64,000 nucleotides of DNA from Bacillus halotolerans (GCF_001517105.1 NZ_LPVF01000010.1:558001-622000); one strand, 5' to 3'. Positions 26,394 through 35,924 are shown, counted from the first letter of the stretch. The notes: a model not told the origin generated them from the letters alone. A program made the numbers and translations.

Positions 26394-28151
26394 CTATCCG
26401 ACCTGATGCGGCTCATTTATCATATTGACGTCCCGGTATTGCAAATCGTATATCTTTTTGTAATAGCCGTTCTCGGCAAGAAGCTCGTGATGATTGCCTC
26501 TTTCACGAATGCTACCTTTATCGAAGACAAGAATTTCATCTGCGTGTTTCAGTGAAGAAATGCGGTGAGCGATGATAAAGGTTGTGCGGTTTTTCATGAC
26601 TTCTTTTAACGCAAGCTGTATGCTGTGCTCAGTTTGCATATCTACTGCACTTGTGGCGTCATCTAATATTAAAATGCTTGGGTTTAAACAGATGGCTCTG
26701 GCAATAGCAATGCGCTGCTTCTGGCCTCCTGAAAGCCCCAGCCCCCTTTCTCCAAGCATGGTGTCATATCCGTCAGGCAGTTCCATAATAAAATCGTGAG
26801 CCTGAGCTCTTTTTGCCGCATTTATAATGTCGTCCATCGAAGCATCCGGCTTCCCGTATGAAATATTTGATCGAATAGTAGATGAAAATAGGAATGATTC
26901 TTGAAGTACAACTCCAATATTTGAGCGAAGGGTTTTTAATGAATAATCTGTGATAGGTTTATGATCAATCGTAATGATTCCGCCTGCAGGGCTGTAAAAT
27001 CTAGTGAGGAGCTGTGTGACTGAGCTTTTTCCAGATCCCGTAGGGCCCAAAAGTCCGATCATCTTTCCGCTTTTTGCTTCAAAGCTTACATCGGAAAGCG
27101 CGTTCGTTTGTTCATTTCTGTATGTGAGAGTTACATCTTTGAATGAGACATCTCCGGTTAGCTTTGGCTGATGTAAAGCATGAACGTGGTCTTTGATGTC
27201 TTCCTCTTCATCAAGAATGTCTAACAGACGCTCTCCTGAGGCTTTTGCCTGAGAAAACATATTAATCACAAAACCTAAGTTCATGATTGGCCACATCATA
27301 TAATTGACCAGACTGAAGAAAGCGACAAGCTCACCCGGATTCAGCTGATTTTGCATGACCAAATAGCCGCCGTATGAAAGAAGAGCCACAATACAAATAT
27401 TGCCGATAAACTCCATCAGCGGAAAATACGCAGACCAGATGGATGACGTTTGTAAATATTTTGTTCTGTAGGCCGCATTTGCCTTATTAAAGGCGCTGAT
27501 TTGAAAATCTTCTCTTGATAGTGACTTCACTGTGTTGATGCCGCTGATATTTTCCTGCACCTTTGTATTGAGTTTCGCAAACGATTTTCTGATGCCTCGG
27601 AAGGCGGGGTGTACTCTTTTGTCAAACTGATATACCGCGACCGCCAGAAAAGGCAAAGCAGCGATTGTTACCAGCGTTAGCGGAGCCGAATAGTAAAACA
27701 TGACCGATAAGCTGATTGCAACCAGCAAGCCGAATCGAATAAACTCAGCAAGCCCGTAGGATAAAAAAAACCTGAGCCCTTCAACATCGGCTGTCAGCCT
27801 GGACATCAAATCACCTGTTTTTGCGTTGTCATAGTAAGAAAAAGAAAGCCTCTGCAGTTTTGCATACAGGCCATTTCTCAGCCGGTAAACAGATTTGATG
27901 CCAAACATATCACCTAAATACTGATGAAAAAAAGTGGCGGTTCCTTTTACAGCCATAACCGCAATAAATCCCAGACTGATCCATGCTGCAAGCTGATACT
28001 GCCTCCCCAGTACGATCTCATCAATCGTAATTTGCAGAATGATCGGATAAACGACCGTAATGGCTGTCATCAAAAGCATCGCCAGAAGCGACCACATAAA
28101 CACCTTTCTGTACGGCCAATAAAATGATTTTAATCTTTTAAATGTCTCCAT
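26394..28151 (-). CDS. yknU: ABC exporter half-transporter YknU
   Basis: A 585-residue partner of YknV with the same fold: membrane domain about 20-310, then Walker A GPTGSGKSS, signature LSGGQKQRIAIARAI and Walker B ILILDDATSAVD. The Asp after Walker B (DD instead of DE) replaces the catalytic Glu, so this subunit carries the degenerate site expected in a heterodimeric exporter. I chose the ATG at 28151 with AGGGTG upstream; the frame extends 26 codons further without a site. Confidence 0.92.
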   Translation of the reverse strand: METFKRLKSFYWPYRKVFMWSLLAMLLMTAITVVYPIILQITIDEIVLGRQYQLAAWISLGFIAVMAVKGTATFFHQYLGDMFGIKSVYRLRNGLYAKLQRLSFSYYDNAKTGDLMSRLTADVEGLRFFLSYGLAEFIRFGLLVAISLSVMFYYSAPLTLVTIAALPFLAVAVYQFDKRVHPAFRGIRKSFAKLNTKVQENISGINTVKSLSREDFQISAFNKANAAYRTKYLQTSSIWSAYFPLMEFIGNICIVALLSYGGYLVMQNQLNPGELVAFFSLVNYMMWPIMNLGFVINMFSQAKASGERLLDILDEEEDIKDHVHALHQPKLTGDVSFKDVTLTYRNEQTNALSDVSFEAKSGKMIGLLGPTGSGKSSVTQLLTRFYSPAGGIITIDHKPITDYSLKTLRSNIGVVLQESFLFSSTIRSNISYGKPDASMDDIINAAKRAQAHDFIMELPDGYDTMLGERGLGLSGGQKQRIAIARAICLNPSILILDDATSAVDMQTEHSIQLALKEVMKNRTTFIIAHRISSLKHADEILVFDKGSIRERGNHHELLAENGYYKKIYDLQYRDVNMINEPHQVG

Positions 28152-28211
28152 ACCCAGCACCCTTCCAGTTTTTTCACCCTTACTATATCGATTCCCGAAA
28201 TAAATTTCTAT

Positions 28212-28224
28212 TATTTTTCGAAAA
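28212..28224. repeat. shared 13-mer, copy upstream of yknU
   Basis: TATTTTTCGAAAA, identical to the copy upstream of the yknW promoter at 24508-24520. It lies about 60 bases upstream of the yknU start. Confidence 0.5.
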
Positions 28225-28355
28225 TTCAATCTAATGATGGAGATGGTCTCTTACTTTATATGGCGGGACTTATGTAAAATAAATGCCTACAGAAAATCAT
28301 TGTATGCAGGATGATGAGCAGGATATGCAAAAAATGAGGGATATGGCTTTTAACG

Positions 28356-28391
28356 CAAAAACCGGACGGCTTTATCGCCGTCCGGTTTTTA
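28356..28391 (-). terminator. terminator of the molybdopterin operon
   Basis: AAAACCGGACGGC/GCCGTCCGGTTTTT, a strong GC stem with a T run on the minus strand, right after moaD. The 28225-28355 stretch upstream of it holds nothing else I can identify. Confidence 0.88.
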
Positions 28392-28622
28392 TCCCCCGCT
28401 GACAGGTGGAATAACAGCCACCGTGTCACCGGAAGATACTGAGGTATTTTCTTTGACGTAGTTTTCATTTACAGCAATCATAGCCGTATCAATTGATTCA
28501 AGTCCGTATTGTTCCTTTAATACCGCTTTTATATCATCGGTTGTTGCTTGTTCCATATCAATTTCAAGCGTTGACGTGCCGGCCTTTTCAGCAAGTCCCG
28601 CAAACAAAAGAATGTTAATCAT
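28389..28622 (-). CDS. moaD: molybdopterin synthase sulfur carrier subunit
   Basis: A 77-residue ubiquitin-like protein whose C-terminal Gly-Gly (IPPVSGG) is thiocarboxylated and donates sulfur to molybdopterin. MoeB activates it and MoaE is its synthase partner; both are encoded just upstream. The ATG at 28622 is preceded by AGGGAGAG and overlaps the end of moaE by 8 bases. Confidence 0.95.
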   Translation of the reverse strand: MINILLFAGLAEKAGTSTLEIDMEQATTDDIKAVLKEQYGLESIDTAMIAVNENYVKENTSVSSGDTVAVIPPVSGG

Positions 28623-29088
28623 GCTGCTCTCCCTCACTTACATCTGGTTTTCCATTCGGATAAGCTGTTGTCTCAAGCTGGTCACCGATCCATTGCTCTC
28701 CGTCTTCCCAAATTTCTTTTTTCCAAATAGGCACAATCTGTTTAATGCGTTCGATTGCATACTCATTGGCTTCATAAGCGGCTTTTCGATGGGGAGAAGA
28801 CACAGCGATGACAACTGCCGCTTCGCCGATATCCAGTACACCGATCCGATGGGTGATAGCAGCCGAAGCACCTTTCCATTTCTCTTCTATTTCAGCCCCG
28901 ATTTGGGCCAGCATCTGCACAGCCATCGGTTCATAAGCCTCATATTCCAGCCGGATTGTTTTTTTTCCGTTTGTCCACTCCCGAACTGTCCCGATAAACG
29001 TGGTAATAGCTCCGGCTTCCCGTCTCTCTACTTTTTTTATGATATCTTCAGTAACGATGGGTGTTTTCGTAATCTCAAACCGTCCCAT
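28615..29088 (-). CDS. moaE: molybdopterin synthase catalytic subunit
   Basis: A 157-residue enzyme that converts cyclic pyranopterin monophosphate to molybdopterin with MoaD. Conserved segments include [12 protein letters not shown], the [17 protein letters not shown] helix, [17 protein letters not shown] and the catalytic-region motif [16 protein letters not shown]. Its start shares a base with the mobB stop (TAATG). Confidence 0.95.
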   Translation of the reverse strand: MGRFEITKTPIVTEDIIKKVERREAGAITTFIGTVREWTNGKKTIRLEYEAYEPMAVQMLAQIGAEIEEKWKGASAAITHRIGVLDIGEAAVVIAVSSPHRKAAYEANEYAIERIKQIVPIWKKEIWEDGEQWIGDQLETTAYPNGKPDVSEGEQHD

Positions 29089-29609
29089 TACACAGATTCC
29101 CCTTTCAGCTGTGAAAGCACATACTCAACTGCTGCTGGATCATTCGCGTGAAAAACGGGTAATCCTTGGTGTGCAGCCATTTGTTCTTTTTCTCTGTATA
29201 TAATTGCGATGATATTTACTGCCTGCAGTTCAGCCAGATCATTCTTATCTCGTACTATTACTACTTTAGGATAAGGAGCTTTTTTAAAGCCTTCTATGAG
29301 CAGGCAATCCATATCGAGAAAGCGATATAACTCGATCAGCTGCGGGAGATCCCATTTACGGCGGGCTGTAAGCTGTAAAACACCCGCTCCTTCTACTGCT
29401 GTTACATCAGCTCCCGCAGCTTGGTAACGGTCAGTGTCTTTTCCTTCAGTGAATGCTTCCGGTTCACCGCCATGACCGTGATGCTTCAGGCAGCCTGCAT
29501 GCAGTCCCTGTTGTGCGGCTTTTTTAAGAATATGCTCTATCAACGTTGTTTTTCCGCTGTTTTGGAATCCTACAACTTGGACGATCGGGAAAGGACGGAC
29601 CAAGGCCAC
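29088..29609 (-). CDS. mobB: molybdopterin-guanine dinucleotide assembly protein MobB
   Basis: A 173-residue P-loop GTPase that assists insertion of guanine dinucleotide into molybdenum cofactor. Walker A GFQNSGKTT is at 14-22; CLKHHGHG follows. The start is GTG at 29609 and lies about 40 bases inside the end of moeA, a longer overlap than at the other junctions. Confidence 0.92.
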   Translation of the reverse strand: MALVRPFPIVQVVGFQNSGKTTLIEHILKKAAQQGLHAGCLKHHGHGGEPEAFTEGKDTDRYQAAGADVTAVEGAGVLQLTARRKWDLPQLIELYRFLDMDCLLIEGFKKAPYPKVVIVRDKNDLAELQAVNIIAIIYREKEQMAAHQGLPVFHANDPAAVEYVLSQLKGESV

Positions 29610-30862
29610 TCACTTCCATTCTCTTCTCTGATCAGCAGCACGTGGACCGTTCTGCCTGATTCGTAACCTCTCGTACCGCCCGGCAGGATGATAAACGCAT
29701 TCGCCTCTGCAAGTGAAGTGACAGAGCTTGACTTATCTAATCCAACGGGAGCCGCTAACAGCTTTCCTTCCTGATGGTGTACATAAGCACGTACAAATCG
29801 GGTAAAAGGATTCGGCTTCGGAAAGTCCTTAGTCAAAACAGCTTCTGCGCAAATCGGATGCGGTTTATCATGAAGCAGCCATGACCGGATCATCGGTTTT
29901 ACAAACAGTTCAAAACCGACATAGCATGCCGACGGGTTACCTGACAGCCCAAACAGCAGCATATCGTTTGCATGAGCCACAGTCGTTACACTTCCCGGGC
30001 GCATAGCAACTTTATTAAAGAGCACATCAGCCCCGAGTCTTTCATAGATTGCAGGCAAAAAGTCAAAGTCACCCACTGACACGCCGCCTGTGGTGATTAG
30101 AAAATCAACCTTTTCCATTGCTTCCTCGACCGCAGCAAAGCTTTGATCAAGATCATCGGAGATTTTCCCTAAGTAAAGAGGTGAAGCGCCCGCTTCGATA
30201 ACTTGTGCATATACCATACTGGCGTTGCTGTTACGGATTTTCCCCGGCTCCAGCGGGTCACTGACATTCAGCAATTCAGTGCCGGTAGCGATAATCCCGA
30301 CAACAGGCTTTCTCATGACAGGCACAGAAGCGTATCCAAAGGTTGCCAGAAGAGCTGTTACCCCCGGAGTGATTCGCGTGCCCTTTCTGACTAAAACGCC
30401 CCCTTTTTGAGCATCTTCACCTGTTTTTGAAATATTGTCCCCTGGCTGGAAGCTGCGTTTTAAAGACATAAACGGCTGACCATTCTCTTCAAAGGTTTGA
30501 GTCAGCTCAATCATGACCACGGCATCCGCGCCTTTTGGAATTTGCGCACCTGTCATGATCCGCACTGCCTGAAACGCAGCAAGTTCTTTTTCAGATACAG
30601 CCCCTGCTCCGATATGGTCAATGACCTCAAAGCGGACAGGGTGCTCGCGTGAAGCTTCAGCCGTATCACATGCTCTGACAGCAAAACCGTCATATGGTGA
30701 ACGGTCAAATGCAGGCACATGGTGATCTGCCGTTACATCTTCAGCTAAAAATCGGTGAAGGCTGTTTTCAAGCGCCACCCATTCTGTTTCCCCTCGTTTT
30801 TGAAATCTGCTGACACGCCGAACAGCTTCATCTACCGGTATCGGTGTTCTTTTCTCCAGCAT
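29570..30862 (-). CDS. moeA: molybdopterin molybdenumtransferase
   Basis: A 430-residue enzyme that inserts molybdate into adenylated molybdopterin. Family motifs are SPYDGFAVRACD near 55-66, TTGGVSVGDFDF and LFGLSGNPSACYVGFELFV. The ATG at 30862 follows AGGAGGG. It lies in the middle of the mobA-moeB-moeA-mobB-moaE-moaD run. Confidence 0.95.
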   Translation of the reverse strand: MLEKRTPIPVDEAVRRVSRFQKRGETEWVALENSLHRFLAEDVTADHHVPAFDRSPYDGFAVRACDTAEASREHPVRFEVIDHIGAGAVSEKELAAFQAVRIMTGAQIPKGADAVVMIELTQTFEENGQPFMSLKRSFQPGDNISKTGEDAQKGGVLVRKGTRITPGVTALLATFGYASVPVMRKPVVGIIATGTELLNVSDPLEPGKIRNSNASMVYAQVIEAGASPLYLGKISDDLDQSFAAVEEAMEKVDFLITTGGVSVGDFDFLPAIYERLGADVLFNKVAMRPGSVTTVAHANDMLLFGLSGNPSACYVGFELFVKPMIRSWLLHDKPHPICAEAVLTKDFPKPNPFTRFVRAYVHHQEGKLLAAPVGLDKSSSVTSLAEANAFIILPGGTRGYESGRTVHVLLIREENGSEWPWSVLSRSSKL

Positions 30863-30879
30863 TCTGAACCCTCCTGTTG

Positions 30880-31899
30880 TTACAATCCGATTACTCTTGC
30901 CAACACAGAATTGGCTTCTTTCACATCACTTGTTCCGTGTATCAGAGCCCGTCCGTCATTAAAAATGACGATTCTGAAATGTTCATAATAGATATGAAGC
31001 AAAAATGCATTGGCCTCTACCTTGCCGATTGTTTTCAGCCGACTGGCGAGCTCCTGCTTCGGTATTCTTTTTAATGACTCTGATCTGACTTGAACCGTAT
31101 CACGGCCGCACAGCACAGCCGCTTTTGGCGTGTTCCAGTCTTGAAGATAAGGATAAACTGCGTGTGCGCCGCACGACGGACAATCTTCGACTCGTACATT
31201 GCTAACGTTGATTTTCATATGTGAATTGTTCCAGACATCAAACGTGACAAAGCCGCGCTGTATCGCTTCTGTGTTTCCCGTTAACAGTTTCAGCGCTTCC
31301 GCCTGCTGATAGGCTGAAACCATATGGACCGCAGGCGGAATAATCCCCGCTGTATCGCACGTCGCTCCGCCGACAGGAATTTGCTCAAACAAACAAGACA
31401 AACAAGGTGTCTCCCCCGGAATAATTGTCATGAACATCCCTTGGCTGCTTACACAAGCGCCATAAATCCACGGTGTCTTTGTTTTCTGAGCTAGATCGTT
31501 GATAAGCATGCGTGTTTCAAAATTATCTGTTGCATCGATGACAACATCCGCTTTTACGATCAGCGGTTCAAGCGTTTCAGCCGTCCCCTCTGTAACGTAT
31601 GCCTCAATATGTATGCCGCTGTTAATAGCGGATAAATGTTCTTTGGCAGCCATAGCTTTTGGCATGCGGAGTTCCGCATCGCTTTCTGTATAGAGCTGCT
31701 GCCTTTGCAGATTGCTCCATTCTACATAATCACGGTCAATGATGGTGACGGTTCCAACTCCCGCTCTCGACAGCCCTTCAGCTCCGGCTGTTCCGAGCGC
31801 TCCTGCTCCTACGATCAGCACGCGGCTATCTGCCAGTCTTTGCTGGCCCTCTTCTCCAATTTGCTTAAATCTGATTTGCCGTGAATAACGCTCTTCCAT
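30880..31899 (-). CDS. moeB: MoaD-activating adenylyltransferase MoeB/ThiF family
   Basis: A 339-residue E1-like enzyme that adenylates the C-terminal Gly of MoaD. The nucleotide motif [19 protein letters not shown] is near 30-48. Zinc Cys pairs appear in TPCLSCLF and DCPSCGAH. After about residue 250 there is a C-terminal extension with rhodanese-like features, as in the longer MoeB forms. I chose the ATG at 31899; a TTG one codon upstream is equally possible. Confidence 0.92.
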   Translation of the reverse strand: MEERYSRQIRFKQIGEEGQQRLADSRVLIVGAGALGTAGAEGLSRAGVGTVTIIDRDYVEWSNLQRQQLYTESDAELRMPKAMAAKEHLSAINSGIHIEAYVTEGTAETLEPLIVKADVVIDATDNFETRMLINDLAQKTKTPWIYGACVSSQGMFMTIIPGETPCLSCLFEQIPVGGATCDTAGIIPPAVHMVSAYQQAEALKLLTGNTEAIQRGFVTFDVWNNSHMKINVSNVRVEDCPSCGAHAVYPYLQDWNTPKAAVLCGRDTVQVRSESLKRIPKQELASRLKTIGKVEANAFLLHIYYEHFRIVIFNDGRALIHGTSDVKEANSVLARVIGL

Positions 31900-31950
31900 C
31901 AAACCTGATCTCCTTATCTTTTATGTCAATCATACCATGATTTCCCCCCG

Positions 31951-32550
31951 TCAGTCCCAGCAGGAGAATGTCTTGAGTTCATTCAAACGCCTATAGTCAT
32001 GTCGTGTATTAATATTCATAAACTCTTCCGGCACTGCCGCGATTTCCTCTGCCTGTACGTACCGAACTGAAATACGGTCTAAGAAATCTGATAGTTTTAA
32101 TTTTTTCTCAGATAGCTGTTCATATAGAATAGGCATGACCCTTTTATGATACAGTGCTATCAATGGCTGCACTCGTCCGCCTGATATCGGGATGACTGCG
32201 TCCGTATCGGCAGTTACCATGCGCCTGAGCTCCGCCATCGTCCTTTTTCGTATCAGCGGTGTGTCACAGGATAGAATCGTATAAAGGTCACCGTCTGTCT
32301 TTTCAAAAGCAGTATAGATACCAGCCAATGGGCCCATTCCTTGGAACGGCTCCGCGTCTTGATACACTTCGGTTTCGCCATTCTCTTGAAATCTATCGAT
32401 AAACTCGGGACGGCTGATGATGACCGCTTGCTCACCCAGCGACTTTTTAGCCCATTCGTAAAACATACGGCCTCTCCATTTTACAAACGCCTTGGGCTCC
32501 CCAAACCGGCGTGAAGCTCCTCCTGCTAAAAGTACACTTATATGTTTCAT
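31951..32550 (-). CDS. mobA: molybdenum cofactor guanylyltransferase MobA
   Basis: A 199-residue enzyme that attaches GMP to molybdopterin to give the guanine dinucleotide form. The N-terminal NTP-transferase loop LLAGGASRRFGEPKA and the Asp motif LSCDTPLI are visible. I chose the ATG at 32550 after AGGTGA; the frame is open nine codons upstream. It is the first gene of the operon and divergent from yknT. Confidence 0.93.
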   Translation of the reverse strand: MKHISVLLAGGASRRFGEPKAFVKWRGRMFYEWAKKSLGEQAVIISRPEFIDRFQENGETEVYQDAEPFQGMGPLAGIYTAFEKTDGDLYTILSCDTPLIRKRTMAELRRMVTADTDAVIPISGGRVQPLIALYHKRVMPILYEQLSEKKLKLSDFLDRISVRYVQAEEIAAVPEEFMNINTRHDYRRLNELKTFSCWD

Positions 32551-32572
32551 GCTCTCACCTCTAGTTACCAAA

Positions 32573-32602
32573 AGCATAGCAAAAGCAAGGCCCCAACGCC
32601 AA
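32573..32602 (-). promoter_or_regulatory. candidate promoter of the mobA operon
   Basis: Minus-strand TTGGCG (32597-32602) and TATGCT (32573-32578) with an 18-base spacer. Confidence 0.45.
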
Positions 32603-32624
32603 TGCTTGTCTGTTTATTAAAGAG

Positions 32625-32652
32625 GAATAGCTGTTCAGTATTTGCATATTGT
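32625..32652 (+). promoter_or_regulatory. candidate sigma-E promoter of yknT
   Basis: GAATAGC (32625-32631) and CATATTGT (32645-32652), 13 bases apart, partly fit the sigma-E pattern. yknT (cse15) is a known sigma-E gene, which supports the assignment. Confidence 0.45.
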
Positions 32653-32682
32653 AATGTTAACATCATGAGGGAGATGGTTCGA

Positions 32683-33648
32683 TTGAAAAGAACAGGTCCT
32701 TTTTTCCATGACGTGTCACAGGAGAACCTTTATTTAAAATCAGAGCTGTCAAGGTGCCGTAAACTAATTTCCGAGTTTGAGGCAAGCTACTTCCATCAGA
32801 AAAATAACAAACTGCTCAAAGAAAATACCAATATGAAAGAAAAACTTCAGCAGCTGTCCGCTGAGCTAAAGCAAATGTCAATGAAAGAACAACACGCCTC
32901 CTATACGAGCCATACACTGCATCAAATGAGAGCCGAACTGCTCGATAAAATCGTCACCTTGCAGGAGCTTCTTTCCGCAGAAACCTACAAACGCAAAACC
33001 GAAATCGAAGAAAAACATAAGCTTCATATCGAAAAAATCAAAATTGAGGAAGAAAATAAAAATTTGCATAAACAAATTATTCATCTTAATACCTCTATCC
33101 AGCGGGAACAGAACGAATTGTTTCAAGCGAAGCAGCAAGCTGAAACGATAAAAGCCGAAAACGGACGCTTGAAAGAGCAAATGATAGAAAAAGAATACCA
33201 GCTAAAACATATCAAAATAGAAATAGATCATATGAAAGACCGAATCATAGAAACGAAAGAAAGGCTGCTTGAAATAGAAAAAACGAAAGAAAAACTATTT
33301 CAAGAAACTATTATTTCGTACAAACGGCAGCTCGATGAAAGTGATGCCTGGATTGCTTCTCATTTTGCTGATATTGATGGCGGTGCGAAACAGAAAGAAA
33401 AAACGGCAGAAGAAGCTCAAACCGTTTACGCACCGTCAAGTCATGTAGAGACCATCCTTGAAGATGTCACAAAACAAGTAAATGAGCTTCAAAAACAGCT
33501 GACCCGAGCCCAATCATCTGACCAGCTTATCAATCATAAAATTGAAGAGCTGAAGAGCCGTGCCGCCGAAGAAAAACCTTATCAAAAATGGGTGTATAAG
33601 CTTAATCTTGAAAAAGAAAACAAACCTTCACCGAAAAAAACCCAATAA
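32683..33648 (+). CDS. yknT: sigma-E-controlled sporulation coiled-coil protein YknT
   Basis: A 321-residue protein that is nearly all charged alpha helix, with long heptad-like stretches from about 35 to 220 and 245 to 300 and no signal peptide. YknT (Cse15) is made in the mother cell during sporulation and is a cytoplasmic or coat-associated structural protein. The start is TTG at 32683 (MKRTGPFFHD), 9 bases after AGGGAG. Two in-frame ATGs just upstream overlap or precede that site. Confidence 0.85.
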   Translation: MKRTGPFFHDVSQENLYLKSELSRCRKLISEFEASYFHQKNNKLLKENTNMKEKLQQLSAELKQMSMKEQHASYTSHTLHQMRAELLDKIVTLQELLSAETYKRKTEIEEKHKLHIEKIKIEEENKNLHKQIIHLNTSIQREQNELFQAKQQAETIKAENGRLKEQMIEKEYQLKHIKIEIDHMKDRIIETKERLLEIEKTKEKLFQETIISYKRQLDESDAWIASHFADIDGGAKQKEKTAEEAQTVYAPSSHVETILEDVTKQVNELQKQLTRAQSSDQLINHKIEELKSRAAEEKPYQKWVYKLNLEKENKPSPKKTQ

Positions 33649-33650
33649 TA

Positions 33651-33682
33651 AAAAAACTGCTTGAGCTCCCAAGCAGTTTTTC
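33651..33682. terminator. bidirectional terminator yknT/rok
   Basis: CTGCTTG-AGCTCC-CAAGCAG with flanking A and T runs. Confidence 0.87.
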
Positions 33683-33689
33683 TGTGTGT

Positions 33690-34265
33690 TTATTCTGTTG
33701 CTGATTCAGCTGATTCGATGTCACCCTCTAAAATGTACTGGCCGCGATACGGTTTTTTCACTTCCGGATACATTTTAATTAAACTTTGCATAAATGTTGT
33801 CATATTAGGGATTTCAAGACCGCTTTCCTTTTCAATCTCTTTTTGAAGCTCGGAGCTCTTAATCGCCGCGTTGTGGCGTTTTAATGTTTTAATAGCCGCT
33901 TCACGCAGTTTAGCTGCTTTAGATCCCGGTCTTGCCGTTCCTCTTCTTCTTCGTGTTGTTCCGTCTGGTATACCGGCAGGAAGAGAGGAAATAGATTGAA
34001 GCTGAGGCTGAACAGACTGCTGCTGTGATGGCGGCTGATAGCTTCTGATTTCCTGAGCCGCAAGCTCAGCGAGAACCGGCAGAGAGTCAGTTTTTCGTTC
34101 AGAACGGAACTCCTTTTTCGTTTCGGAAGGGCTTCCATTTCTGTCCAGCTCTCTTAATTTAGCGTATATTTTATCGCGTTCAATTTGATATTCACGAATG
34201 ACTTTCACTTCAGCTTCATTTAATTGTTCTAATCGCAAGCGCAAAGCTTCTCTTTCATTAAACAT
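33690..34265 (-). CDS. rok: nucleoid-associated repressor Rok
   Basis: A 191-residue silencer of AT-rich and foreign DNA and repressor of comK. An N-terminal coiled-coil oligomerisation segment (1-45) is followed by a flexible Gln/Ser/Pro linker (about 75-100) with a basic patch TTRRRRGTARPGSKAAK. The C-terminal winged helix (about 115-185) is the DNA-binding domain. It has its own promoter in the AT-rich upstream region. The AT-rich ykuG/ykuH block in this window would be a natural target, by inference only. Confidence 0.95.
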   Translation of the reverse strand: MFNEREALRLRLEQLNEAEVKVIREYQIERDKIYAKLRELDRNGSPSETKKEFRSERKTDSLPVLAELAAQEIRSYQPPSQQQSVQPQLQSISSLPAGIPDGTTRRRRGTARPGSKAAKLREAAIKTLKRHNAAIKSSELQKEIEKESGLEIPNMTTFMQSLIKMYPEVKKPYRGQYILEGDIESAESATE

Positions 34266-34307
34266 TCCTCAATGTACCCCCTATCAGAATTAACATCTTT
34301 AATTAAG

Positions 34308-34336
34308 ATATTAGATTACAAAAGTAATTTTATCAA
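34308..34336 (-). promoter_or_regulatory. promoter of rok
   Basis: Minus-strand TTGATA (34331-34336) and TAATAT (34308-34313) with a 17-base spacer. Confidence 0.65.
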
Positions 34337-34675
34337 CTATTATTTTAGCATTTTACTATTATATTTACTCTATGAAAAATTCCTTATTTTCTGAAAACGT
34401 TTTATTTTTTAACAGACCTCTTTATTCACAAGGGTTCAAGAGCTTATGTCAGTCATTTGGAATAAAGTTGAAAATATATCTTTTAATTACTTCTTTAATG
34501 AAATTTAGTGTAATATCTACAATTTTCGCGTGCAGAGATATGAAAAATATCTAAATATGCAGAAAAACATAAGAAATTAGGTCTCGTTTTTAGAAGATAA
34601 ATCATTAAAAAGCATTTTTCTTATACCCAAATATGGAAAAATAAGCTTCTTACTCTTTTCCTTTTTTGCGCAAAT
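34337..34675. other. AT-rich intergenic stretch between rok and ykuV
   Basis: About 340 bases with no convincing gene. A 60-codon frame at 34372-34554 has no ribosome binding site. The sequence is strongly AT-rich and has several A and T tracts, which would suit binding by Rok or AbrB at the rok control region. Confidence 0.5.
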
Positions 34676-34702
34676 AAAAAAACCTGATTAGGATCAGGTT
34701 TT
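34676..34702 (-). terminator. ykuV terminator
   Basis: AACCTGAT/ATCAGGTT hairpin with a T run on the minus strand. Confidence 0.85.
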
Positions 34703-34716
34703 TAATTTGCACACAA

Positions 34717-35175
34717 TTATTCCGCTGCTTGTTCTGTTTCAGCCAGAACGCGGTTCACACGTTTTTCAAGCATTTTCATGCCGCTGCCGCCGGCTTGGAA
34801 ATGACGAAGCTGTCCGGTTTTATCAAACACATAGTACGCAGGCACATACTCGTTTTCAAATGCGTCGGTTAAGGCGTGGTCGCTGTCAACAAAAATAGGC
34901 TGAGTAATGTCATGTTCAGCAGCTACTTCCTTGATTTTGTCGAGATCCAGGTCATCTTCGGAACGAGGCATATGAACAGCTACAACGTTCAGCTTGTCTT
35001 GATATTTGTCCCGGAATTCATTCACCTGCGGCATAGCTTCTTTGCACAGATGGCAGCTGATGGACCAGAAATGAATAAGTGTCGGTTTTTCTCCAATCAG
35101 TTGTTCTTTTGTTACTTCACCATTGAACCAAGCTTTTTCTCCTGTCAATTCAGGCATTGGCTGACGTAATTTCAT
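34717..35175 (-). CDS. ykuV: thioredoxin-like thiol-disulfide oxidoreductase YkuV
   Basis: A 152-residue thioredoxin-fold protein of the TlpA/ResA type without signal peptide, so cytoplasmic. The redox motif is Cys41-His-Leu-Cys44 in WSISCHLCKE, and a cis-Pro follows in YVPAYYVF. It ends AETEQAAE, a few residues longer than the 148-residue form I remember from strain 168. It follows the 2-Cys peroxiredoxin ykuU, separated by a terminator. Confidence 0.9.
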   Translation of the reverse strand: MKLRQPMPELTGEKAWFNGEVTKEQLIGEKPTLIHFWSISCHLCKEAMPQVNEFRDKYQDKLNVVAVHMPRSEDDLDLDKIKEVAAEHDITQPIFVDSDHALTDAFENEYVPAYYVFDKTGQLRHFQAGGSGMKMLEKRVNRVLAETEQAAE

Positions 35176-35204
35176 CGCTTTTCCCTCCTAGTGAGCAGTA
35201 AGAG

Positions 35205-35238
35205 TCAAAAAGGCCTAACGAATTGTTAGACCTTTTTC
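35205..35238 (-). terminator. terminator between ykuU and ykuV
   Basis: AAAAAGG-CTAAC/GTTAG-CCTTTTT stem, giving a T run on the minus strand. Confidence 0.78.
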
Positions 35239-35256
35239 TTTCGTTCTCAAAAAGAA

Positions 35257-35799
35257 TTAAAGTGTTTTTTGACCTGGTTTCCAGTTAGCCGGGCATAGTC
35301 CGCCTGTTTGAAGTGCTTGCAGCACTCGAAGCGTTTCATCAACGTCACGTCCGATGTTGTTATGGAAAACCGTTTGATATTGCAGCTCGCCTTCAGGATT
35401 GATAATAAACAATCCGCGAAGTGCAACGCCTTCTTCTTCAATTAAAACGCCATATTCACGGGATACTTCATGGTTAGTATCAGCAGCAAGCGGATATTTC
35501 AGCTGACCAAGACCATTTTCTTTACGGTCTGTGTTGATCCACGCCAAGTGAGTATGGATTGTATCAGTTGAAACGCCGATCACTTCAGCATCAAGATCTT
35601 CGAATTCGTCATAACGGTCAGACATCGCTGTAATTTCTGTCGGACAGACAAAAGTAAAGTCCATTGGATAGAAGAAAAGAACCGTCCATTTGTCGTTTTT
35701 CATGTTTTCTTCAAGACTTACTTTGCCAAATTCCTTATTTGCAAGGACTGCTTCCATTTCAAAACGAGGAGCTTGTTTACCTACCATACGTTCTGCCAT
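35257..35799 (-). CDS. ykuU: 2-Cys peroxiredoxin YkuU
   Basis: A 180-residue typical 2-Cys peroxiredoxin that reduces peroxides. Peroxidatic Cys52 is in FTFVCPTEI, and resolving Cys169 is in LCPANWKPG close to the C-terminus. I chose the ATG at 35799 after GGAGGG; the frame upstream is open for 48 codons but covers the promoter. The neighbouring YkuV could act as a reductant, which is inference from position. Confidence 0.93.
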   Translation of the reverse strand: MAERMVGKQAPRFEMEAVLANKEFGKVSLEENMKNDKWTVLFFYPMDFTFVCPTEITAMSDRYDEFEDLDAEVIGVSTDTIHTHLAWINTDRKENGLGQLKYPLAADTNHEVSREYGVLIEEEGVALRGLFIINPEGELQYQTVFHNNIGRDVDETLRVLQALQTGGLCPANWKPGQKTL

Positions 35800-35895
35800 A
35801 TGTATCCCTCCAATTGATAGTTTGGCTTTAAAAGCCAGATGAACAAGAAAATAAAGGAAAATATTACTTATTTCGTCAATAACCTCACAATGACT

Positions 35896-35924
35896 ATTAT
35901 ATCGAACCGCATTTTCCCAGTCAA
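35896..35924 (-). promoter_or_regulatory. strong sigma-A promoter of ykuU
   Basis: Minus-strand TTGACT (35919-35924) and TATAAT (35896-35901) with a 17-base spacer. The transcript has a leader of about 90 bases that includes a short TGGCTTT/AAAGCCA hairpin. Confidence 0.82.

Noticed and set aside
28256..28468. 70-codon minus-strand frame after moaD
   Set aside because: Overlaps the end of moaD in another phase and crosses the operon terminator.
34372..34554. 60-codon plus-strand frame between rok and ykuV
   Set aside because: No ribosome binding site, AT-rich low-complexity coding, no recognisable sequence.
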